In this document: piece after piece, positions 17,009 to 23,762 of the stretch
How positions within the stretch are numbered: the stretch's first letter is position 1
How the letters are laid out: each line of letters opens with the position of its first letter
DNA from: CALAMD01 sp035301345
GTDB lineage: Bacteria; Bacillota; Bacilli; Bacillales; Amphibacillaceae
DNA length: 28,790 nucleotides
Assembly (NCBI GenBank): GCA_035301345.1
Contig: DATGUM010000018.1
Span: 1 to 28,790 of the forward strand
Direction: 5' to 3'
Translations under genes and position numbers: made by a program
The notes under the pieces: model-generated
Databases searched by the model: none
What the model was told of the DNA's origin: nothing
What the model saw: the letters and a program-made list of their open reading frames with translations, nothing else

Positions 17009-17125
17009 TATCTTTTAGTGGTTTTTTACAACTTTATCATATAACAGTTCAAAATACTAGTGTTTTGTTACATAACAGTCACAATTTACCATTAAAAGTG
17101 CGTTTAGTTAACGATATTTTATTTT

Positions 17126-17746
17126 TTATCGTGCTTCTACAATCTGCATTTTAATTGGAGTTACTTTCCATCCGTTAACAGGTGCTAAATCTTGTGAACA
17201 AGTCGAGCATGCAATGACGACTTCTTCTTCTGCACGTAAACGAACGTAATCACCAGGTTTTGACCATGGCTCTTCAATAATGTAATCTCCGTCTGCATCT
17301 AATGCGTTATTCATGAAAAAGTTAATCGGATCAGGCACAGGTACGTGACCTAAACCTTGAGATGTTAAAGCTTGTTTTAAGTTATCATGGCAGTTAGGGT
17401 GATCCTCTAAGCCATAATCAATTTTGTAACGGTAATAGTCACACGCTGGGAAGAAAAAGTCATGCTTCTCAACAGTGTCTTCAACAAATGTCATTAGTGG
17501 TCGACGTTTGTTACTATATAAACCATCACCGATTTGTAGTCGAATACTACTTAGTGATGCTCTCATATGAACCGGTGAAACGTGCTCTTCAGGATTGTTT
17601 TTATTGAAGCAAACGAAGTCCCCTACTTGTTTTCCTTCAACATCAATAATGATGAGTTCTTCACCCGGTCGTAGAACCGCCCCACGACCTTCATAGGGCG
17701 GAATAAAAATCTCTTCTCGGATTCTATCTTGTCTCGACCGAACCAT
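17126..17746 (-). CDS. DUF1989 / urea-carboxylase-associated family protein (possible amidine deiminase)
   Basis: 206 residues, full family length. PF09347 motifs are visible: GQQVGDFV-like (here GKQVGDFVCFN, 38-48), and the metal site CDYYRYKIDYGLEDHPNC with Cys102, His116 and Cys119, followed by HDNL. A late Cys pair (C180, C183) precedes QDLAPVNGW. Two family members, CgdA and CgdB, are carboxyguanidine deiminases, so the fold can hydrolyse an amidine C=N. It is the last gene of the microcompartment operon, 34 bases after the cyclase-family gene. My inference is action on formiminoglycine, an amidine, giving formylglycine and ammonia. Aminomethyltransferase-type labels for this family should be distrusted. 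Confidence 0.85.
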   Translation of the reverse strand: MVRSRQDRIREEIFIPPYEGRGAVLRPGEELIIIDVEGKQVGDFVCFNKNNPEEHVSPVHMRASLSSIRLQIGDGLYSNKRRPLMTFVEDTVEKHDFFFPACDYYRYKIDYGLEDHPNCHDNLKQALTSQGLGHVPVPDPINFFMNNALDADGDYIIEEPWSKPGDYVRLRAEEEVVIACSTCSQDLAPVNGWKVTPIKMQIVEAR

Positions 17747-17780
17747 TTATTAACAACTCCTTTAAAATGTGCTTTGTTAT

Positions 17781-18464
17781 TTACTCAATAAATACAGCAA
17801 CTGCTCTAATCGGCGAGCCTGTACCTTCTCTAATCGGTAGTGGTAAACCGAAGTATAAAAATCTCATACCTGCTACTTGATCTAAGTTCGCCAAGTTCTC
17901 CGTGTTAGACATTTCATAATCCCGGCAGATGAGGTGACCTGAATACTTCATGTCTACAGGGTTATCAATTGCTGGTGAATCAATACCGATATTGACGACA
18001 CCTTTTTCACCGAGCCATCTTGCCCCTTCAACATTAAGTCCACAGTAACGTGTTAAATACTCATCGTTACCATATTCACGATTATAATGGCCTGTATATA
18101 AAAGGACGATATCTCCACGTTCAATGACTTGTCCTGAACGTTGAAGTGCATCTTCTAAATCATCAGGTGTAATATATCCGTCTGGCGACACGTGTGAAAC
18201 GTCTAAACATACAGCAGGTCCATAGAAGTATTCTAATGGCATTTCATCTAAGTTTTTTCCGTTAGGATCAAACTCAAAAATCGCGTCCGTATGTGTTCCA
18301 CCGTGTTCATTAATTAAGATATTATTCGTTTGGAACTCAAAACCAATTTTCTTTTTACTTTCTTCGTGTGAAATGTTTTGCCAAATATGCGTCGGCTGAT
18401 GCAACGGGAATACAGGCATTCCACGATAGATTGGTTGAGTTAAATCTACTACGCGAACAGACAT
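17781..18464 (-). CDS. Cyclase-family metal-dependent hydrolase (kynurenine formamidase-like, PF04199)
   Basis: 227 residues. The family signature is clear: VDLTQPIYRGMPVFP at the N-terminus, the metal site HGGTHTDA with His54, His58 and Asp60, and later LLYTGHYNR, GIDSPAID and HLICRDYEM. Known members open N-formyl or cyclic amide bonds with a divalent metal. It lies 15 bases after the Ade-like gene and before the DUF1989 gene. In the proposed route it could open 4-imidazolone to formiminoglycine or hydrolyse N-formylglycine to glycine and formate. Which of the two cannot be told from sequence. Confidence 0.88.
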   Translation of the reverse strand: MSVRVVDLTQPIYRGMPVFPLHQPTHIWQNISHEESKKKIGFEFQTNNILINEHGGTHTDAIFEFDPNGKNLDEMPLEYFYGPAVCLDVSHVSPDGYITPDDLEDALQRSGQVIERGDIVLLYTGHYNREYGNDEYLTRYCGLNVEGARWLGEKGVVNIGIDSPAIDNPVDMKYSGHLICRDYEMSNTENLANLDQVAGMRFLYFGLPLPIREGTGSPIRAVAVFIE

Positions 18465-18479
18465 TTCTGTATAGCCTCC

Positions 18480-20300
18480 TTATTCAATCACTGGATCTAA
18501 GATTTCAAAGCTTTTAACGTCAATTAACCCGTAATCAGTAATCTTCAAGTCTGGGCTCGTTACGAGTGTCCAGAATGATAAGTGCATGAATGGAACTTCC
18601 ATTTCACAGCCTAATTCGTCTTTTGCTAAACGAGTTAATTCTGCAATTTCTTCACTTACTTCTTGTGCGTCTAACTTGTCTGTGATTAAACCACCAACGT
18701 TTAGCTCTAAATCACCGACAACTTTTCCGTCTTTGATCATAGCAATTCCACCGCCCATTGCGATTACGCGGTTAACTGCAGTAACCATATCTTCATAATT
18801 CGTTCCTGTTACGATAATGTTGTGCGTGTTATGCGCAACACTTTCCGCAATAGCTCCTTCTTTTAATTTGAAGCCATTTAAGAAACCTTTACCGATATTC
18901 GAAGTTCTTCCGTGTCTTTCAATAACGAAGACTGGTAAAACGTCTTGCTGTAAGCAAGGCTGTACAACACCGTTTTCAACGTTAAGTGTGAACTCATCAG
19001 CATTCGTTAAGTTTTGGAATGGAATCGCTACGAGTGAACGAACTTTCGCTTTATTTCCACGTGCTGGAATGTGTAAGTCTTCGACTGAAATAGGGTCACA
19101 CTTAACAGAGTTTTTAACTGACTCTGGGTACGTGTAAGAACCTAATTCAATTAATAAATCGTTTCCTTCAGAAGCTTTCACTCCGTTTAAGTAAACTGAA
19201 TTAATAGTCATTTCATTTAAGTCATCGATAATAGCGATGTTAGCACGCTTTCCTGGTGCTAAGAAACCGACATCATCTAATCCGAAGTGTTGTGCAGGGT
19301 TAATTGTAGTCATTTGAATCGCTTCAACTGGATCTACACCAACTGCAATTGCACGACGAATAACTTCGTTCATGTGTCCATCACGTAATAAATCTTCTGC
19401 AACGACGTCATCTGTAACAATCGTTAAGCGACGTGAGTCCATGCCCTCTTCTGTAACCGCACGAACACAGTCCGCCATATTACGCTGTGATGAACCTTCA
19501 CGCATGTGAACTGTCACACCGTAACGTAATTTTTCCATTGTTTCTTCTTTTGTCGTCGTTTCGTGACATGATACGTGGTTTCCACCACCGATAATATGTG
19601 CAGCTAGATCTTTTCCGAATAATTGCGGTGCGTTACCTTCGACTGTTTTTCCTAAACCTTTACAGTAGCTAACTGCAGCAATTAAATCATCAATAATATG
19701 TGGAGCATTCTCATATACTGGTTGAATGTTCGCGAAGTGCTCAATTTCACCGATTCCACGAACGAGAGGATCTGGTAAAATATCTTTCATATGCGTTGAG
19801 TTAACATCTTCACCAGCTGTCTCAAGCCCCGGAGCGTCCGGTACCATTGCTGGAATTGTAAAGAGAATCTGGTTAGGCAATGTTCTTGCTTCCTCAATCA
19901 TCGCCTTCATTCCATTGATCCCTAAAACGTTTCCAATTTCGTGAGGGTCACAAACCATACCCGTTGTACCTGTTGGAATTGATAAACGCGAGAACTCTGT
20001 ACACGTTAACATCGAACTTTCAAAGTGCATATGCGCATCAATAAATCCAGGTGATACAAACTTCCCTCTAACATTTTGAACCTTCGTATTCTTACCGATT
20101 AAATCCTTACAGTCACCGACCATTAGGACGTGTTCTCCTTTAATAGCAACATCTGCTTCAAGGATCTCACGTGTCACTGTGTTAATGACATATCCTCCCT
20201 CTAGAACAACATCGGCAAACTGATTTTCATCACACAAAACATCAATTAGTTTTCTATATTGTAGTGCTTCTTTTATTCTTTCTGCTTCCATTCTGTTCAA
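18480..20300 (-). CDS. Adenine-deaminase-family amidohydrolase with altered active site (candidate 4-aminoimidazole deaminase)
   Basis: 606 residues, about 28 longer than the canonical copy in this window. HMH (90-92), a GE motif (GEIEHF, 184-189), MREGSSQRN and TDD (296-298) are kept. However, the canonical DGHASG is here EGNAPQ (221-226), so the metal-ligand His becomes Asn223, and SDHE becomes SCHE (244-247, Asp to Cys245). Such changes in two metal-site loops suggest a different substrate or metal centre. It sits one base after the BMC-P shell gene, deep in the microcompartment operon. Since a normal adenine deaminase exists at 1961-3697, this one likely deaminates another aminated heterocycle, with 4-aminoimidazole the best pathway fit. 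Automatic annotation would call it adenine deaminase. Confidence 0.88.
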   Translation of the reverse strand: MNRMEAERIKEALQYRKLIDVLCDENQFADVVLEGGYVINTVTREILEADVAIKGEHVLMVGDCKDLIGKNTKVQNVRGKFVSPGFIDAHMHFESSMLTCTEFSRLSIPTGTTGMVCDPHEIGNVLGINGMKAMIEEARTLPNQILFTIPAMVPDAPGLETAGEDVNSTHMKDILPDPLVRGIGEIEHFANIQPVYENAPHIIDDLIAAVSYCKGLGKTVEGNAPQLFGKDLAAHIIGGGNHVSCHETTTKEETMEKLRYGVTVHMREGSSQRNMADCVRAVTEEGMDSRRLTIVTDDVVAEDLLRDGHMNEVIRRAIAVGVDPVEAIQMTTINPAQHFGLDDVGFLAPGKRANIAIIDDLNEMTINSVYLNGVKASEGNDLLIELGSYTYPESVKNSVKCDPISVEDLHIPARGNKAKVRSLVAIPFQNLTNADEFTLNVENGVVQPCLQQDVLPVFVIERHGRTSNIGKGFLNGFKLKEGAIAESVAHNTHNIIVTGTNYEDMVTAVNRVIAMGGGIAMIKDGKVVGDLELNVGGLITDKLDAQEVSEEIAELTRLAKDELGCEMEVPFMHLSFWTLVTSPDLKITDYGLIDVKSFEILDPVIE

Positions 20301-20301
20301 T

Positions 20302-20583
20302 TCACCCTTTCAAGTTCTCCCATTCTAAATTATCAATAATACCTACGATAGCCGCATCAACGGGAGACTTTTCATTATTTACTGCTCGTGACGCCATCGA
20401 TCCTCTAACAACGATTACTTTCTCACCCATTCCAGCACCAACTGTATCAACTGTTACAGTAGATTGTGCATCTAGAGGGGAACCATCTAATCCGATAGGT
20501 TGCGTGATTAATAGTTTAGTTCCGACTAAGTTCTCGTCTTTTCTTGTTGCAGTCACTCGACCAACCACTATACCTAGTTCCAT
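20302..20583 (-). CDS. BMC-P pentameric vertex protein (EutN/CcmL family)
   Basis: 93 residues, typical length. Family features are MELGIVVGRVTATRK, the central LLITQPIGLDG, VDTVGAGMGEKVIVVRGS and the C-terminal PVDAAIVGIID. Pentamers of this family cap the twelve vertices of a microcompartment shell, so its presence indicates a closed shell rather than isolated BMC-H sheets. It lies between the flavoprotein-like gene (3 bases) and the Ade-like gene (1 base). Confidence 0.95.
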   Translation of the reverse strand: MELGIVVGRVTATRKDENLVGTKLLITQPIGLDGSPLDAQSTVTVDTVGAGMGEKVIVVRGSMASRAVNNEKSPVDAAIVGIIDNLEWENLKG

Positions 20584-20586
20584 TTT

Positions 20587-21345
20587 CTATCCCCCTCTAG
20601 CTATTTCAATTGTTATTCCATATTGTTTAGCAACGTCTCGTGCTAATGGAGTAATAATCGTATTATTTTCTATCATTATATTCGCATGACCAGCAGTTCT
20701 CGCTTGTTGAATATCATCTGCTGTTAAAACAGATTTTTTACCTGTTTTTTCTTCTACGCGTTTTGCAGTTAATACGAGTTTCGACATATCATCAATTAAT
20801 TCAATACCGAAACCTTTTAATGTATTTAACTGTTCTTTTAAACGTCTTTTCAAAAGCATCGTTCCTTGATTCAATCCAGACGCTTCCATTGATGGATCGA
20901 ATGGATTTGCACTTGAAGAACTAGCAATGACTTTCTTTCCGCTCATTAAAGCCCACAAAATCAATCGGATTGATGTGCGTACATCGTTGAAATTCAGAAT
21001 ATCTGCTACTGTAGAAAATGGCAGAACTGGTATTAACAGCTCGTCAATCGAAGTCTTCGTCTCTTCTAAACGACTTAACGTTATGAAATTATCCGTCCCA
21101 ACTTTTTGAGCTAATTCAGTGATTGAATAATGATTTAACAGCTCTTCATCGGGACAAACGACGACTCTTACATTTTCATTATGAAGTTCATTAATCGATT
21201 GCACGTACTCATCAATACCATTTAAATGATGAAAGAGTAGTACGTGCACGGTTTTAACGTCATTCTGCGCATTATTCTGATTTCGTTTCAGTAATTCCGA
21301 CAAAGTAGATTCAACTAGTAAGCTTCTCTGTCGGTTGAATAACAT
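20587..21345 (-). CDS. BMC-associated HFCD flavoprotein-like protein
   Basis: 252 residues, placed between two shell genes. The segment LIPVLPFSTVADILNFND, then ILWALMSGKKVIASSSSANP, resembles the core of PF02441 flavoproteins (a conserved polar loop followed by a beta-strand and GKKVI). The C-terminal ITPLARDVAKQYGITIEI resembles tails found in BMC-linked proteins. PF02441-type proteins recur in several microcompartment loci with unclear roles. UbiX, encoded in the same operon, belongs to the same fold and binds FMN and makes prenyl-FMN; this second member lacks UbiX motifs such as GITGASG. A flavin-handling role inside or at the shell is inference. Confidence 0.65.
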   Translation of the reverse strand: MLFNRQRSLLVESTLSELLKRNQNNAQNDVKTVHVLLFHHLNGIDEYVQSINELHNENVRVVVCPDEELLNHYSITELAQKVGTDNFITLSRLEETKTSIDELLIPVLPFSTVADILNFNDVRTSIRLILWALMSGKKVIASSSSANPFDPSMEASGLNQGTMLLKRRLKEQLNTLKGFGIELIDDMSKLVLTAKRVEEKTGKKSVLTADDIQQARTAGHANIMIENNTIITPLARDVAKQYGITIEIARGG

Positions 21346-21347
21346 AA

Positions 21348-21626
21348 TTATTCACCTTGTGATAATAACGCACGATCGATTTCACTATGTGGTCTTGGGA
21401 TTACGTGAACGCTAATTAACTCTCCAACACGGCTTGCAGCGTCAGCACCTGCATCTGTTGCCGCTTTTACAGCACCAACATCTCCACGAACCATTACTGT
21501 TACAAGCCCGAATCCTACTTTTTCATAGCCGCAAATATGAACATTTGCTGCCTTTACCATTGCGTCCGCTGCTTCAACTGCACCTACTAGACCTTTTGTC
21601 TCTACTAATCCTAATGCTTCACCCAT
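21348..21626 (-). CDS. BMC-H hexameric shell protein
   Basis: 92 residues, a single BMC domain of standard size: ALGLVETKGLVGAVEAADAM, then GLVTVMVRGDVGAVKAATDAG and the C-terminal VHVIPRPHSEID. The central loop that lines the hexamer pore lies at YEKVGFG. Start ATGGGTG after GAGGAATTT. Two bases separate it from the flavoprotein-like gene. With the BMC-H at 23472-23735 it is probably a main facet tile. Confidence 0.96.
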   Translation of the reverse strand: MGEALGLVETKGLVGAVEAADAMVKAANVHICGYEKVGFGLVTVMVRGDVGAVKAATDAGADAASRVGELISVHVIPRPHSEIDRALLSQGE

Positions 21627-21675
21627 TTTAAATTCCTCCTCAGATTGTTTAAAAAATTATTTATTATCCGTTAAA

Positions 21676-22095
21676 TTATTTGTCAGATTTATCTTTTGCA
21701 GACTTTTTGTTAGAAGCTGCTTTTTTCGTTTCTTTTTTCTCAGTTTCTTTCTTTTCTGCTGCAATCTTCTTAGATTCTACTTCCTCTGGACCTTTTGTTA
21801 CATCATTAATCTTAAATTGACTAATTAATGATTCTTGTACGTCTGAATGTGCACGTGCGATTACTTCAGATGAAACAACTTCTCCAATCATTTCACCTTT
21901 TTCTCTACCTGCATCAACTGCAGACTGTACAGCAGCAACATCTCCACTAAAATGGACCGTTACACTGACATAACCATTAACGCCAATAATTTTCTCTAGA
22001 CCAATAATTTCAACGTCCGCAGCTTTTACAGCAGCGTCTGCCGCTGATACTGCAGTAGCGTATCCTACTGTCTCGATTAGACCAAGTGCTATCAA
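21676..22095 (-). CDS. BMC-H shell protein with long Lys-rich C-terminal tail
   Basis: 139 residues: a BMC domain (1-95, IALGLIETVGYATAVSAADA to VIARAHSDV) and then about 40 low-complexity residues made mostly of Lys, Glu, Ala and Ser (roughly 108-139), strongly basic at the end. The pore loop region IIGVNGYVSV is longer than in the other BMC-H copies. Tails on BMC-H proteins in other systems (PduK, EutK) bind cofactors or nucleic acid or modify assembly, but this tail has no recognisable fold. It is transcribed directly after the repeat protein. Confidence 0.93.
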   Translation of the reverse strand: MIALGLIETVGYATAVSAADAAVKAADVEIIGLEKIIGVNGYVSVTVHFSGDVAAVQSAVDAGREKGEMIGEVVSSEVIARAHSDVQESLISQFKINDVTKGPEEVESKKIAAEKKETEKKETKKAASNKKSAKDKSDK

Positions 22096-22129
22096 CGCTA
22101 TTCATCCTCCTCCCGGAATTTAGTAACAA

Positions 22130-23437
22130 TTATAAATGATTAGCAACTTTTTTTAGCTGCGTTACTAAATCAGATACTGTCTCATAATCACCTTTTAGTA
22201 AAATGTGATTGTTATTAATCTCATAATCAAATGAATGGTTATGACCTTCATCTAATACTTTGTTGACTAAGAGAACGCCCGTGTAATAAGGGATTCCTTC
22301 TAATATTGCAAGTGCGTCAACTGAGGTATTTAAGTTGAATTGTTTTGACAACCAAGGACTTGGGGCTGAAACGACATGTGAATCTACTCGTTTAATTGAG
22401 CGCCTGTTAATCGCTTGATAAATGTCTCGTAAAATACTTTCCAACTGCTTAGCATCTTCGCTATACAATTCAACTAGAAATTGCTCTTCATTTTCTTTAT
22501 CCCAAGATACGTAAAACTCTAAGTTTTTACCTTTACGTATCATATCGTTAATAATAAGTAAATAACTCGGTAAATTTTCTGGCATTTCTATGACACCAAT
22601 AGATACGTTTCTAATCGAACGATTGAATGAATCTACCAGATCATTGTTAACATGTTCGAAAAACCAGATATTTCCACCATTTCGTGTCGTGCCTATTAAC
22701 TTCTCGTTCGTTCTCAAGGTATTTCTAACGTGTCCGTGGTTTGATGCCTTTCCCTGAGAAAGTGTAAACGAACTTAAACGTGATACATTATCAACGTTAT
22801 AGCTATGCGGTAAGATGGAAGCAGAGTCATTACGTGTTAAAACACTACCTCTATTTCCTCCGACAGGTGCGTTGCTTTTCCTTCCAGTAGATGGATTTGT
22901 TCTAAATCCTTGCGGAGCATTGCTACGGTTTCCTACTGGCGCGTTACTTCTCCTTCCGACTGGTGCATTGCTTCTGTGTGAAACAGGAGCATTACTTCTT
23001 CCAGCAGGTGCGTTACTTCTGTTCGACGTTGGAGCGTTGCTTCTTTTAATGACAGGAGCACCCGCAGCTCTTCTTGGCGCTGGGTTATTCACTCTTCTCG
23101 TCGGAGTATGTGTCGCACGGCTTGCGTTTGGTCGATTTGATTGCACACGATTGTTAACTGGTTGATTAACCGAACGGCGCGCTGAGTAATTTGATGTTAC
23201 ACGATTACCCGCATGTCCACCAGTGCGGCCAGCATTTTTTAACGGCCCTAAACGACGGTCTTTTTTCATCTGTTGGTAATTTGGACGATTAATGTTACTT
23301 AATTGTGCGGAACCCCCACGGTTAGATCCCTGTTGCGTAACACGTCCACGATTAGACTGTCCAGCCTGTGTATGCGAGACAATTGTCGTATTACCGGATA
23401 AAGCTTCCTGTACTACTCGTCTCATCACATTCGACAT
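22130..23437 (-). CDS. Basic disordered RSNAP-repeat protein with two divergent BMC-like domains (candidate scaffold)
   Basis: 435 residues; I know no close family. Residues 2-14 (SNVMRRVVQEALS) could form a short amphipathic helix like microcompartment encapsulation peptides. Residues 20-200 are Arg/Asn/Gly/Ser/Pro-rich and surely disordered, with seven SNAP units and one degenerate unit between 132 and 191 at an 8-residue period. Residues 279-345 (SIGVIEMPENLPSYLLIIND to LESILRDIY) and 374-435 (ALAILEGIPYYTGVLLVNKV to VSDLVTQLKKV) each follow the beta-alpha-beta spacing of a BMC domain, though sequence is very divergent. It sits between two BMC-H genes. A linker or condensing scaffold, comparable in logic to CsoS2, is my inference; it may instead be a BMC-T-like shell protein with a disordered arm. 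Confidence 0.85.
   Translation of the reverse strand: MSNVMRRVVQEALSGNTTIVSHTQAGQSNRGRVTQQGSNRGGSAQLSNINRPNYQQMKKDRRLGPLKNAGRTGGHAGNRVTSNYSARRSVNQPVNNRVQSNRPNASRATHTPTRRVNNPAPRRAAGAPVIKRSNAPTSNRSNAPAGRSNAPVSHRSNAPVGRRSNAPVGNRSNAPQGFRTNPSTGRKSNAPVGGNRGSVLTRNDSASILPHSYNVDNVSRLSSFTLSQGKASNHGHVRNTLRTNEKLIGTTRNGGNIWFFEHVNNDLVDSFNRSIRNVSIGVIEMPENLPSYLLIINDMIRKGKNLEFYVSWDKENEEQFLVELYSEDAKQLESILRDIYQAINRRSIKRVDSHVVSAPSPWLSKQFNLNTSVDALAILEGIPYYTGVLLVNKVLDEGHNHSFDYEINNNHILLKGDYETVSDLVTQLKKVANHL
22865..23044 (-). repeat. Coding tandem repeat, about 24 bp period, encoding RSNAP octapeptides
   Basis: Residues 132-191 of the scaffold-like protein: SNAP begins at residues 133, 141, 148, 156, 164, 172 and 188, with a decayed TNPS at 180. 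Consensus octapeptide R-S-N-A-P-V-x-x. Codons vary between units, so the peptide rather than the DNA appears conserved. Confidence 0.85.
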
Positions 23438-23471
23438 ACATTACACCCCCAATATTATAGAGTTTTTGTCA

Positions 23472-23735
23472 TTATAAAATCTTTTTAAGTTCTGAATGAG
23501 GTCTCGGAATAACGTTTGAAGAAATAAGTTCTCCCCCAGCAATATCTGGTGCAAGTCTTCCTATTTCAATTGCTGCACTTACGTCAGCAACATCGCCTTC
23601 AACGATAACAGTAATTAATCCAGAACCGACACGTTTCATGTCAACTAGCTGGATATTTGCCGCTTTCGCCATCGAGTCGAGCGCTTCAATCGCTGCAGTT
23701 AGACCTCTTGTTTCAACTAATCCAATTGCACTCAT
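23472..23735 (-). CDS. BMC-H hexameric shell protein
   Basis: 87 residues, single BMC domain: AIGLVETRGLTAAIEALDSM, MKRVGSGLITVIVEGDVADV and the tail NVIPRPHSEL shared with the 21348-21626 copy. It is the first shell gene of the operon, 27 bases after UbiD and 34 bases before the repeat protein. The pore region reads VGSG. Confidence 0.96.
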   Translation of the reverse strand: MSAIGLVETRGLTAAIEALDSMAKAANIQLVDMKRVGSGLITVIVEGDVADVSAAIEIGRLAPDIAGGELISSNVIPRPHSELKKIL

Positions 23736-23762
23736 TGTGTTTCTCTCCCGTCTTGATCAATT

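Noticed and set aside
16828..17154. 108-residue plus-strand open frame
   Set aside because: It lies across the antisense of the glycine riboswitch and promoter and shows no ribosome binding site or family resemblance.
22865..23044. Regular 24-bp repeats considered as CRISPR or satellite DNA
   Set aside because: The period has no spacers, stays in frame and varies mainly at synonymous positions, so it is a coding repeat.
22815..23165. 116-residue plus-strand frame with a GALLL-type repeat
   Set aside because: It is the antisense reading of the RSNAP repeat; the repeat pattern is inherited from the real minus-strand gene.
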